From Pinibacter soli (GTDB lineage Bacteria > Bacteroidota > Bacteroidia > Chitinophagales > Chitinophagaceae): 64,000 bases of DNA. A program made the position numbers and the translations under genes. Below the pieces are notes generated by a model. That model made no database searches and was not told the origin of the DNA. It saw nothing but the letters and a program-made list of their open reading frames with translations. The DNA is taken from NCBI RefSeq assembly GCF_029961145.1, contig NZ_JASBRG010000007.1:2832189-2896188 (forward strand). Reading direction: 5' to 3'. Positions 43,236 through 51,576 of this stretch are shown piece by piece. How positions within the stretch are numbered: the first letter of the stretch is position 1; each line of letters begins with the position of its first letter.

Positions 43236-44486
43236 CTATTTCTCATTATTCGCCGGAACCCTTTCAGCTGCTACGCGGCCGGGGTGTAGCGCCCTGAAAG
43301 CAAGAATGGCGCTGACTGTAATTAAGATGGCTCCCGCCAAAAATGGAGCACCTGGCAAATAAACGGGTGCTGTTTTTTTAGTAAATGTTGAAAACAGGTT
43401 CGTCATGAGTAACGGACCAATTACAGATGTTGCGCTCATTAAACTTGTCAACGCGCCCTGCAACTCGCCCTGTTCATTTCTGGGAACATTTCCTGAAATA
43501 ATAGCCTGCAAAGCAGGACCTGCAATACCGCCGAGGCAATAAACGGCAGTAAACACAAACATCATCCATCCGTGTGTGGCAAATGCAAAAAGAAACAACC
43601 CAACACTGTATAATGCCAAACCGGTGTAAACGCTTTTTTCCTGACCAAGTCTGGGAATAACCACGCGAATCAAGCCGCCTTGTACAAGTGCTACACAAAA
43701 GCCTACTACGCCAAGAGAAATTCCTACCATTTTGTTAGTCCAGTGAAATTTTTCCATGCCGTAAAAACTCCAGGTGCTTTGTACGGAATGTGCCGCTACA
43801 TAAACGAGTATTATAGAAACGACGAGACCCGAAACAGCCGGATATTTCTTCAGAGCCATTAATGAGCCTAGTGGATTAGCACGTTTCCATTCAAACGACC
43901 TGCGGTTTTCTTTCGGAAGTGATTCCGGCAAGATGAAGAATCCATACAAAAAATTTAAAAGTGCCAATGCAGCAGCCGCCAGGAATGGCGCTTTGATGCT
44001 GATATCGCCGAGAAATCCTCCAAGCAGTGGCCCAATGATAAACCCAAGACCAAACGCCACACCAATCATTCCAAAATTCTGCGCACGGTTTTCGGGCGTG
44101 CTAACATCTGCAATATATGCTGAAGCTGTAGTGAAGCTGGCTCCGGTAATACCTGCAATGATGCGTCCTACAAACAGCCACCAGATAGTTGGTGCAAATG
44201 CGAGGAACATATAATCTATACCAAAACCTAAAAGTGAACATAGCAGCACAGGTCTTCTTCCGTAACGATCGCTAAGATTGCCGATGATGGGAGAACATAC
44301 AAATTGCATGATCGCATAGGCAAACGTAAGCCAGCCACTGTACTTTGAAGCAACACTAAGATCGCCATGAACCAATTGCTCGATCAGCTTGGGCATTACA
44401 GGAACAATAATTCCTAAGCCAGTAACATCAATTAATAGTGTGATGAAGATAAAACTAAGTGCAGCTGTCTTTTTTGTACTTGGCAT
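43236..44486 (-). CDS. MFS transporter of the TCR/Tet type
   Basis: 416 residues from the Met at 44486 (nine codons inside a longer open frame). Twelve membrane spans. [21 protein letters not shown] at the start and [14 protein letters not shown] in the loop after TM2 (the conserved MFS loop) match the TetA/Tet-like drug efflux branch, as do GPLLGGFLG and [10 protein letters not shown]. It may export tetracyclines or other cations, but the natural substrate is unknown and no resistance gene is adjacent. Confidence 0.88.
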   Translation of the reverse strand: MPSTKKTAALSFIFITLLIDVTGLGIIVPVMPKLIEQLVHGDLSVASKYSGWLTFAYAIMQFVCSPIIGNLSDRYGRRPVLLCSLLGFGIDYMFLAFAPTIWWLFVGRIIAGITGASFTTASAYIADVSTPENRAQNFGMIGVAFGLGFIIGPLLGGFLGDISIKAPFLAAAALALLNFLYGFFILPESLPKENRRSFEWKRANPLGSLMALKKYPAVSGLVVSIILVYVAAHSVQSTWSFYGMEKFHWTNKMVGISLGVVGFCVALVQGGLIRVVIPRLGQEKSVYTGLALYSVGLFLFAFATHGWMMFVFTAVYCLGGIAGPALQAIISGNVPRNEQGELQGALTSLMSATSVIGPLLMTNLFSTFTKKTAPVYLPGAPFLAGAILITVSAILAFRALHPGRVAAERVPANNEK

Positions 44487-44542
44487 AAGTGGTGCAAAAT
44501 ACGCCAAATTCAAGCGGATCGGGGCAAGTGGGGATTAAAAAA

Positions 44543-44594
44543 TAGTTGTTAGTTGTTAGTTGTTAGTTGTTAGTTGTTAGTTGTTAGTTGTTAG
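44543..44594. repeat. Seven-fold tandem repeat of TAGTTGT
   Basis: Seven perfect 7-base units and a partial one. The word is the same as the TTGTTAG inverted-repeat type at 9591-9685 and 53395-53474; a remnant of the second arm (TCTAACAACTCC) lies near 44677-44688. Perfect phase suggests recent slippage. Confidence 0.92.
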
Positions 44595-44688
44595 ACACTA
44601 TGTGCAAGTTTCAAATTAATAGCACAGTTTTCAAAAAGTGCGGATTAATATAAACAGCCCAAACGTTCCCATAACTTCTAACAACTCC

Positions 44689-44720
44689 AAAAAAACAATG
44701 GCCCACCACTGGTGAGCCAT
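44689..44720 (-). terminator. Terminator of the RRM protein gene
   Basis: On the minus strand, stem ATGGCTCACC / GGTGGGCCAT around a short loop (one G-U pair), followed by a T run. Confidence 0.85.
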
Positions 44721-44744
44721 CATTTATAATTTTATAAACAGAGA

Positions 44745-45053
44745 CTAGTATCTGTTATTGCTGTAGCTTCTTTTTTGGAAAGAACCACCGCCACCTCTGT
44801 TGCTGCTCTCTTCGCGAGGTTTAGCAACTGTAACGCGGATTGTTCTGCCTTCTACAACACCACCATCCAATTCAGCGATTGCTTTTTGAGCAGCTTCGTC
44901 GTTTGGCATTTCAACAAATCCAAAGCCACGGCTTTTTTGAGTGAATTTGTCAGTGATTACTTTAGCAGAAGATACTTCGCCGTACTCTGCAAAAAACTCT
45001 CTTAAGTCTTCATCCTGAACGTTGAAGCTTAAATTTGAAACATAAATGTTCAT
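44745..45053 (-). CDS. RNA-recognition-motif (RRM) protein
   Basis: 102 residues. One RRM domain: RNP2 NIYVSNLSF at the start and RNP1 SRGFGFVEM near residue 42, then an Arg/Gly/Ser-rich tail (EESSNRGGGGSFQKRSYSNNRY). Single-RRM proteins with such tails are common in Bacteroidota and bind RNA as post-transcriptional regulators, where Hfq is absent or rare. A promoter box 137 bases upstream gives a long leader, suggesting cold or translational control. Confidence 0.93.
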   Translation of the reverse strand: MNIYVSNLSFNVQDEDLREFFAEYGEVSSAKVITDKFTQKSRGFGFVEMPNDEAAQKAIAELDGGVVEGRTIRVTVAKPREESSNRGGGGSFQKRSYSNNRY

Positions 45054-45189
45054 TCTAACTAATTAAAATTTAAATAAATAACCTTTGAGGTAAAACAGCA
45101 GCGTAAAAAGAATACTTAACTAACTAATTGCGGACTTGCGTAGCAGAAAATATGTTCAATTACTTATGCGATATATCTCAATTGCGGTG

Positions 45190-45197
45190 CAAAGATA
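45190..45197 (-). promoter_or_regulatory. Candidate -7 box TATCTTTG for the RRM gene
   Basis: Minus-strand TAnnTTTG word 137 bases upstream of the start codon; implies a leader of about 130 nt. No -33 TTG at usual spacing. Confidence 0.4.
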
Positions 45198-45210
45198 GGG
45201 ATTTAATTAT

Positions 45211-45322
45211 TAATAATTGAATGATTGAAGAATTGATTAACAGAATGGCAACATTAGAATAACTGAATGACTGAATAAACTGAATAATTGAGTTGTTGAA
45301 AGTCATAGCGAATAACTGAAAT
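45211..45322. repeat. Word-repeat arm, AATTGAATGA/ATAACTGA type, left of the IS
   Basis: AATAATTGAATGATTGAAG at 45211-45229 and ATAACTGAATGACTGAATAA and further units at 45259-45322. A matching right arm is at 46531-46557, on the other side of the inserted element. Confidence 0.75.
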
Positions 45323-45357
45323 GAAGCCTTCAATAATTTGTAGAAGTTAAGATTTAA

Positions 45358-46513
45358 TCTGACAGTTGGGGTAACTTTAAGTTACCACACTTTCAATCAC
45401 CCCAAAATGTCAGATTATGAATCAAGAATCTAAGTTAATCAAAACCAAGCTAGGTTTATTGAATTTAGCTGACCACTTGAACAATGTAACGAAGGCATGT
45501 AAGCTGATGGGTTACAGTCGAGACAGCTTCTACAGGATCAAACAATTGTACGACACAGGCGGCGAAGCAGCGCTGCTTGAAATTAGCCGCAGTAAACCAA
45601 TATTAAAGAACCGCGTTGATCCAATCATTGAAAAAGCTGTTGTGAAAATGGCCTTTGATTATCCTGCTTTTGGTCAAAGCAGAGTTAGTAATGAATTAAG
45701 AAAACAAGGCGTTTTTATTTCAGCGGGCGGCGTTCGCAGTGTTTGGCAACGCCATGATTTGGAAATATTTGACAAACGTCTCAAAGCTTTAGAAGTACGT
45801 ATTTCCCAAGATGGCATTATCCTTACCGAAGGCCAGATGATGGCTCTTGAACGCAAGAAAGAAAAGAGAGAAGCCATAGGTGAAATAGAAACCGAACACC
45901 CAGGTTACCTCGGCGCTCAGGATACCTACTATGTCGGTACGATTAAAGGAGTTGGTCGCATCTATCAGCAAACCTTTATCGACACCTATACTCGTGTAGC
46001 ATTTGCCAAATTATACGACACTAAGCATGCGATCACTTCTGCTGAAATTCTTAATGACAGGGTGCTTCCATTCTTCGAAGAACAGCAGATTCCATTGCTC
46101 AGGATATTAACAGACAGAGGAACAGAGTTCAAAGGCAAAATGGAGCATCATGAGTATGAACTTTATCTTCACATTGAAGGCATTGAACACAGCAAGACAC
46201 AGGTGCGTCATCCACAAACCAATGGCATTTGCGAGCGTCTACACCGAACCATGCAAGATGAATTCTATGCTGTTACTTTTAGGAAAAAACTGTACGAAAA
46301 TCTGGCTCAACTTCAACAGGACCTAGACGAATGGATGGACTATTACAACAATGAAAGACCGCATAGCGGGCGTTACTGCTATGGCAAAACACCTATGCAA
46401 ACATTCAAAGAATCTCTACCTTTAGCAAAACAAAAACTGCTGGATCAAAATAACCCAGCAGCCTAACAAACTTCTTCCATACCCTATAAAACTAAATACC
46501 CTTAACTGTCAGA
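45358..46513 (+). mobile_element. IS481-family insertion sequence, apparently complete
   Basis: About 1.16 kb with terminal inverted repeats: TCTGACAGTT at the left end and its complement AACTGTCAGA at the right end; the match extends outward by TTTAA and inward loosely to GGGTA. A TTAA flanks both sides (45354-45357 and 46514-46517), either as a 4-bp target duplication or as part of a longer 15-base repeat, so the exact ends are uncertain by about five bases. It carries one intact transposase gene. Confidence 0.85.
45417..46466 (+). CDS. IS481-family DDE transposase
   Basis: 349 residues. N-terminal helix-turn-helix domain (NNVTKACKLMGYSRDSFYRIKQLY), then the rve catalytic core with DDE residues: Asp in GAQDTYYVGTIKG, Asp in LTDRGTEFKGK and Glu in NGICERLHRTMQDEF. 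C-terminal NERPHSGRYCYGKTPMQTF is the IS481/IS3-type end. No frameshift or stop, so it may be active. The start codon is 60 bases from the left end of the element. Confidence 0.94.
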   Translation: MNQESKLIKTKLGLLNLADHLNNVTKACKLMGYSRDSFYRIKQLYDTGGEAALLEISRSKPILKNRVDPIIEKAVVKMAFDYPAFGQSRVSNELRKQGVFISAGGVRSVWQRHDLEIFDKRLKALEVRISQDGIILTEGQMMALERKKEKREAIGEIETEHPGYLGAQDTYYVGTIKGVGRIYQQTFIDTYTRVAFAKLYDTKHAITSAEILNDRVLPFFEEQQIPLLRILTDRGTEFKGKMEHHEYELYLHIEGIEHSKTQVRHPQTNGICERLHRTMQDEFYAVTFRKKLYENLAQLQQDLDEWMDYYNNERPHSGRYCYGKTPMQTFKESLPLAKQKLLDQNNPAA

Positions 46514-46530
46514 TTAAATACTAACTATTA

Positions 46531-46557
46531 CAAATAATTCAATGTTTCAATCATTCC
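46531..46557. repeat. Word-repeat arm right of the IS, overlapping the M23 gene end
   Basis: AATAATTCAATGTTTCAATCATTCC, the complement of the arm at 45211-45229. It runs into the last codons of the M23 peptidase gene. Confidence 0.72.
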
Positions 46558-47225
46558 ATGATTTGCAAAATCAAATTCGGATCGGGACAATTGGCTAAAT
46601 ACTTTTCTCTTTCTGAAAATTTGCATACGCCTGGGTAATCTCCTCTCTTCAGCTCCATGTCTGCAATTACCTGAAAATGAAGATGTGGCGGCCAGTTTCC
46701 GTTTTCATGAGGCTCACCAAAGTGCGCTATTTCCTGGCCATGTGAAACATATTGGCCCGGTGCTATCGCATCAATATCACGTAAGCTGATGTGGCCATAC
46801 AAAGTATAAAATGCTAATCCATCTAATTGGTGGAGTAATACAAGTGTGGCACCATAGTCTCCGTCGTTGTCATTGAAAGCAAAACTGTGTACCATTCCGC
46901 CGAGAAAGCAATACACTGGCGTTCCTGCATTTCCCCAGAAATCAACGCCCAAATGAAGTCGTCTTGGCTCTTCACCGCTAAAAAGATCACTCTTGCCATA
47001 AATACTTCGCAACTCATTATAACCACCGGCGAGATATTCAGCATTTGCTTTGCGTCGCTCGCTTTCTATGAATTGAATAAAGGATGGCGTGTTTGTAAAA
47101 ATATCTTCCGTAAGTTCTGCATTCTTTGCAGACAGATCCAGCGAAGCTATCTTCTCACCTTGCTTCAATTTAATCACAGGATGAAATGTTGATTGATATT
47201 TTTTTAAAACCGCGCTGATGAGCAT
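46551..47225 (-). CDS. M23-family metallopeptidase, LytM-like
   Basis: 224 residues. Zinc ligands of the M23 fold: His and Asp in HLGVDFWGNAG, then HxH in HLHFQVI within GEPHENGNWPPHLHFQV. The middle has GHISLRDIDAIAPGQYVSHGQEIAHFG, also typical of LytM domains that cut peptide cross-links of peptidoglycan. No signal peptide is evident at the N-terminus (MLISAVLKKYQ), so the location is open; it may be exported after an unrecognised leader or act inside. A word-repeat arm overlaps its 3' end. Confidence 0.85.
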   Translation of the reverse strand: MLISAVLKKYQSTFHPVIKLKQGEKIASLDLSAKNAELTEDIFTNTPSFIQFIESERRKANAEYLAGGYNELRSIYGKSDLFSGEEPRRLHLGVDFWGNAGTPVYCFLGGMVHSFAFNDNDGDYGATLVLLHQLDGLAFYTLYGHISLRDIDAIAPGQYVSHGQEIAHFGEPHENGNWPPHLHFQVIADMELKRGDYPGVCKFSEREKYLANCPDPNLILQIME

Positions 47226-47278
47226 GGAGGTTGTTTATTGTGCAATGTAACTAATGATTTGAAAACAGCGTGAGTGAA

Positions 47279-47386
47279 CGATAACTGAATAATTGAGTAA
47301 CTGAATAACTGAATGTTTCATTTCAATCATTCGCTATAAATTTCGACCACTCAGTTATTCAGTCATTCAGTTATTCAGTCATTCAA
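47279..47386. repeat. Word-repeat inverted repeat, ATAACTGA type
   Basis: Left arm 47279-47316 (CGATAACTGAATAATTGAG and on); right arm 47349-47386 in CAGTTATTCAGTCATT units. Confidence 0.87.
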
Positions 47387-47390
47387 AAAA

Positions 47391-47414
47391 AGGACCCCCA
47401 TTCCTGGAGGTCCT
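47391..47414 (-). terminator. Terminator of the 47472-47960 gene
   Basis: On the minus strand, stem AGGACCTCC / GGGGGTCCT (one mismatch) followed by seven T. Confidence 0.8.
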
Positions 47415-47471
47415 AAATACGCTAGGGTAAGCTTGTAGAGTTGCTTACAATATATCTACGAGCTGCCTGTG

Positions 47472-47960
47472 TTACACGTACATGATTGGTTTTTCTACTT
47501 CTTCACTAATAAGGTTTTTAAGAACCTGCTGGCCCTCGTGCTGGCGCAACTTGCTTTCCAGTAAATCGGCAAAGGCCTCAAAGTAATCGATCACATCGGC
47601 CCTGTCGTTCCTCTTCAACCATCTGAAGCCTCCGGGAAGATTGCTTAATACATCTGCATCTTCCAGGTATTCAATATTGTGTATATCAGTAGGCGTTAAG
47701 CCAATAGCTTCCAATTTTGAGATCATTACATATGCTGGGGTGAGTGAGGTTTCACAAAACTCTTCAGCAATCTCTGTCCATTCCCCACGTGTAGTATGCG
47801 CATAACTCAGAATTTCTTCTTTCGTTAGCGAAGTCACTACCTGCAGCAAGTTGCCGCAATTACATCCGCCATGATGTCCCCATGCATAATATGCACCATT
47901 GCGAAGGCGGGAAGCCGTTTCCCGCAAGGACTCGATCAGTTTTTTATTTGCACATGCCAT
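47472..47960 (-). CDS. Hypothetical protein with HHGGCNCG motif
   Basis: 162 residues from the ATG at 47960, which sits 5 bases after a strong ribosome site (GAGGTGG). A cysteine/histidine cluster YAWGHHGGCNCGNLLQVV near residues 26-43 could bind metal or act as redox site. The remainder is helical (FEAFADLLESKLRQHEGQQVLKNL). No signal peptide. I do not recognise the family; proteins with this start occur widely in Bacteroidota. Confidence 0.72.
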   Translation of the reverse strand: MACANKKLIESLRETASRLRNGAYYAWGHHGGCNCGNLLQVVTSLTKEEILSYAHTTRGEWTEIAEEFCETSLTPAYVMISKLEAIGLTPTDIHNIEYLEDADVLSNLPGGFRWLKRNDRADVIDYFEAFADLLESKLRQHEGQQVLKNLISEEVEKPIMYV

Positions 47961-48109
47961 AACCACCTCTTTTTATAAATAACAACCATAAGTTACGAAA
48001 TGTTGCGCATGTTTATTACTTTACCACCCATCCTTATCATTTTGCCTCTGTCGAATTCCTTTTGTATAAACACAGCCGTTAATTAATTTTAGAAACTAAA
48101 AAATTGAAA

Positions 48110-51100
48110 ATGAAGTATTTACTAGGACTACTGCTGTCAGTAACCTCCCTTGCCCTTACAGCCCAGGAAAACCCGTTATGGATGCGCTACCCTGCGATCA
48201 GCCCGGATGGAAAAAACATTGCATTCGGCTATAAAGGGGATATTTATGTTGTCCCGGCATCTGGCGGAACCGCTATCCCGCTTACCATTCACGAAGCACA
48301 GGACATGATGCCTGTATGGAGCCACGATGGAAAATCAATTGCTTTTGCCAGTGACCGTTATGGGAATTTTGATGTATTCATTATGCCAGCTACAGGAGGT
48401 GTTCCTATTCGCCTGACTTACAACAGCGCCGGAGATTACCCTTATGATTTTTCACCTGACGACAAAAAGGTACTTTTCGGTAGCTCTCGTATTGTACCTG
48501 CAAGCGACATTCTGTTCTACAGCCCTCGTTTTTTTCAAAATCTTTACAGCGTAAATGCGAAAGGCGGCCGTGCTCTGCTGATCAGTGCAGGTGGTTTTGA
48601 AAATGCCCATTACAACAATGCCGGAACGCAGATCGTGTTCCAAGATAGAAAGGGGTACGAAGATCCATGGCGCAAACACCAGACGTCTTCTGTATGCCGG
48701 GACATATGGATAATGGATGTAGATAAAAAAACATTCGCGAAAAAAAGTACTCACCAGGGTGAGAATCGTGAACCTTTGTTTAGCAGCGATAATCAATCAA
48801 TTTATTATTTAAGTGAAAATGGCGGCAGCCAAAATTTGTATAAGATGCCGATAGCGGCGGGAGCTACCGAGCAAAAACTCACTGATTTCAAAACGCATCC
48901 CGTTCGTCATTTGAGCGAAAGCAAAGACAACACTCTTTGCTTTACTTACAATGGGGAGATCTATACATTGAAAGAAGGAAGTGCTGCTGCAAAAGTGAAT
49001 ATTCAGATCAACAATGATGGCAGACAAGGAATAGAAAAAAATCTTCCAGTTAGCGGAAATGTTACAGAGTTTGCATTATCTCCCAATGGAAAAGAAGTGG
49101 CGTTTGTAAGCAGAGGTGAAGTTTTTGTAACGAGCGTAGACGGCACGCAAACAAAGAGAATAACCAACACACCACAACAAGAGCGTATGGTGCAGTGGAA
49201 CCCTGATGGAAGAAGCGTTATCTATGCCGCTGAACGAAACAACAGCTGGGACATTTACAGCACATCGATCGTGAACAAAGATGAGCCCTATTTCTTCGCT
49301 TCTACTGTGCTGAAAGAAGAGCCACTGATTGCAACCGCTGCAGAAGAATTTCAACCGAAATATTCTCCTGACGGAAAAGAGATCGCCTACGTGGAAGAGC
49401 GCAATATTTTGAAAGTTTACAATATTGCTTCAAAACAATCGAGAACAGTTTTGCCTAAGGGCCGCAATTATTCTTACAGTGATGGTGACTGGAACTTTAA
49501 TTGGAGTCCAAACAGCCAGTGGCTGGTAAGCGATGACCAGGAAGGTCATTGGTTCACTTCGAACGTTGCCCTTTTAAAAGCTGACGGCAGCAATGGCATT
49601 CAACATCCGCTGACAAGTGGCTTTGGACAAGGCAATGTGAAATGGAACTGGAACGGAAAAGCATTAAGCTGGGTAAGCGCAAAAGAAGGCCGTAAATCGT
49701 TAGCTATGCAAGGCAGTCGCGAGGTAGATATTTATGTTGGCTTCTTTGATCAGGACCAATATGACAGATTCAAATTGAGCAAAGATGATTTTACATTATT
49801 GAAAGAAAAAGAAGACAAAGAGAAAGCTGAAAAAGAAAAGGCTGAAAAAAATAAAACCGCAGATGCTCATGCACCAACCAAGGTTGGCCCTTCGCACAAA
49901 GACACAGCCACATCTCTGAAGACCTGGAATCCTGACATCGACAACATGGAAAACCGTGTAGCGAAATTAACCATCAACAGCTCTACTGTTTCCGACTATG
50001 CAGTTAGTCCTGATGGCGAAAAAGTTTATTACCTGTCAGCATTTGAAAAAGGCTTTGATCTGTGGGTAACTGAGCCCAGAACACATGAAACAAAAGTGTT
50101 GGCCAAGCTCGGTGGCACACAAAGTGGCATTGAAATGAGCAAAGATGGCAAAGCGGTCTTTGTATTGAATAAAGGCTCAATTGTAAAAGTAGACGAAAAT
50201 GGGAAAGTTAGTCCTATCGGCATAAATGCAGACATGGTGTTGAACCAGGCAGAAGAGCGTGCTTATATTTACAATCACGTTTGCCGCCAGGTGCAAAGGA
50301 AATTTTATGACACCTCGCTACACAAAGTTGACTGGAAGATGATGACCAGCAACTATGCCCGCTTCCTGCCACACATCAGTAACAACTACGACTTCCAGGA
50401 ATTGCTAAGTGAACTGCTGGGTGAGCTAAACGCCTCACACACCGGTGGACGCTACAGCCCAATGAATCCAACCGGCGATGCAACTGCTGCGTTGGGTTTG
50501 ATCTATGATGAAACTTACACCGGCAAAGGCATCAAAATTTCCGAAGTAATTGCAGGAGGTCCATTTGATAAATCTTACAGCAAAATAAAGAACGGAACGA
50601 TCATTGAAAAGATAGATGGTACGCCGGTGACAGACAGCATTGATTTTGCTTCATTTCTTAACCGCAAAATGGACAAAAACATTTTACTCGACCTTTCAGA
50701 TGGCGCCAATGCACACTGGCAAGAAACTGCTAAACCAATTTCTTTTGGAGAAGAAACGGCGCTGATGTACAAACGCTGGACAAAAAAAATGGAATCCATG
50801 GTGGACAAACTAAGCGATGGTAAAGTTGGCTATGTGCACGTGCAAGGTATGAACGACGCTAGTTTCCGCAATACGTTTGACGCAGTGCTTGGAAAAAACT
50901 ATAATAAAAAAGCATTGATCGTTGATACAAGATTTAATGGCGGCGGTTGGCTGCACGATGATCTTGCGACTTTCTTAAGCGGCAAACGTTATCTCGATTT
51001 TGCGCCGCAAGGTAATCGTCTTAACGATGGAGAACCAATGGGTCGCTGGACAAAACCAAGTTGTGTTCTTATGAGCGAGGGCAACTATAGTGATGCATTT

Positions 51101-51391
51101 ATTTTCCCTTACGTTTACAAACAAAATGGCATTGGCAAACTAATAGGCATGCCTGTTCCCGGCACTGGTACTGCAGTTTGGTGGGAGACGCAAATTGACC
51201 CAACAATCGTGTTCGGTATTCCGATGGTAGCCACTATCGGCAAAGAAAACCGGCCAACCGAAAACCTGCAACTGGAGCCAGATATCAAAGTGCCTTTGCC
51301 TTATGAAGATTTCCTTAATGGCAAGGATGTGCAGATTGAGGCTGCGGTGAGAGAGATGTTGAAGGAGATTGGAGGAACTGCCGCTAATTAA
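48110..51391 (+). CDS. Tricorn-type protease with N-terminal propeller, PDZ and S41 domains
   Basis: 1,093 residues with signal peptide (KYLLGLLLSVTSLALTAQ). WD40/TolB-like propeller blades fill residues about 20-540 (SPDGKNIAFGYKG, WSHDGKSIAFASDR and further repeats), then a charged Lys/Glu linker (residues 560-600), a second propeller part, a PDZ domain (GKGIKISEVIAGGPFDKSYSKIKNGTIIEKIDG) and the S41 catalytic part. The nucleophile should be Ser in SEGNYSDAFIF, with GGGWLHDDLATF before it. Acts as a periplasmic tricorn/S41 peptidase. Confidence 0.9.
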   Translation: MKYLLGLLLSVTSLALTAQENPLWMRYPAISPDGKNIAFGYKGDIYVVPASGGTAIPLTIHEAQDMMPVWSHDGKSIAFASDRYGNFDVFIMPATGGVPIRLTYNSAGDYPYDFSPDDKKVLFGSSRIVPASDILFYSPRFFQNLYSVNAKGGRALLISAGGFENAHYNNAGTQIVFQDRKGYEDPWRKHQTSSVCRDIWIMDVDKKTFAKKSTHQGENREPLFSSDNQSIYYLSENGGSQNLYKMPIAAGATEQKLTDFKTHPVRHLSESKDNTLCFTYNGEIYTLKEGSAAAKVNIQINNDGRQGIEKNLPVSGNVTEFALSPNGKEVAFVSRGEVFVTSVDGTQTKRITNTPQQERMVQWNPDGRSVIYAAERNNSWDIYSTSIVNKDEPYFFASTVLKEEPLIATAAEEFQPKYSPDGKEIAYVEERNILKVYNIASKQSRTVLPKGRNYSYSDGDWNFNWSPNSQWLVSDDQEGHWFTSNVALLKADGSNGIQHPLTSGFGQGNVKWNWNGKALSWVSAKEGRKSLAMQGSREVDIYVGFFDQDQYDRFKLSKDDFTLLKEKEDKEKAEKEKAEKNKTADAHAPTKVGPSHKDTATSLKTWNPDIDNMENRVAKLTINSSTVSDYAVSPDGEKVYYLSAFEKGFDLWVTEPRTHETKVLAKLGGTQSGIEMSKDGKAVFVLNKGSIVKVDENGKVSPIGINADMVLNQAEERAYIYNHVCRQVQRKFYDTSLHKVDWKMMTSNYARFLPHISNNYDFQELLSELLGELNASHTGGRYSPMNPTGDATAALGLIYDETYTGKGIKISEVIAGGPFDKSYSKIKNGTIIEKIDGTPVTDSIDFASFLNRKMDKNILLDLSDGANAHWQETAKPISFGEETALMYKRWTKKMESMVDKLSDGKVGYVHVQGMNDASFRNTFDAVLGKNYNKKALIVDTRFNGGGWLHDDLATFLSGKRYLDFAPQGNRLNDGEPMGRWTKPSCVLMSEGNYSDAFIFPYVYKQNGIGKLIGMPVPGTGTAVWWETQIDPTIVFGIPMVATIGKENRPTENLQLEPDIKVPLPYEDFLNGKDVQIEAAVREMLKEIGGTAAN

Positions 51392-51576
51392 GAATTAGGA
51401 ATTAAGAATTCGTTAGGTCGATCTTTGAGCACTAAAAATAAGAACCTTAACGAAAGTCTACAATAAAGAAGGATGCCGCATTCATAGTTGAGTGCGGCAT
51501 CTTCTTTATGCTCGATTAAAAATTACTCTGACATACCAGCAACAATTCTTAATTCTTAATTCCTAATTCTTAATTG
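51386..51576. repeat. Word-repeat inverted repeat, AATTAGGAATTAAGAATT type
   Basis: Left arm 51386-51411 starts at the tricorn stop codon; right arm 51542-51576 (TTCTTAATTCCTAATTC and on). The loop holds the hairpin 51463-51509. Confidence 0.85.
51463..51509. terminator. Long hairpin between convergent genes
   Basis: ATAAAGAAG-G-ATGCCGCA and TGCGGCATCTTCTTTAT pair with one bulged G. The core ATGCCGCATTC..GAGTGCGGCAT resembles the stems at 36713 and 37726. It serves the convergent tricorn and flippase genes. Confidence 0.75.

Larger units (their letters stand above)
44487..44744. other. 258-bp intergenic region with tandem repeat and terminator
   Basis: Contains the heptamer tandem TAGTTGT (44543-44594), a second-arm remnant near 44676-44689, and the RRM gene terminator at 44689-44720. 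Nothing else recognised. Confidence 0.7.
45054..45357. other. Leader of the RRM gene plus repeat arms, up to the IS element
   Basis: Holds the expected RRM mRNA leader (to about 45183), a candidate -7 box at 45190-45197 and word-repeat arms from 45211 on. No coding region. Confidence 0.6.

Noticed and set aside
44543-44594. CRISPR-like array of TAGTTGT units
   Set aside because: Units are contiguous 7-mers with no spacers, and no cas genes are near.
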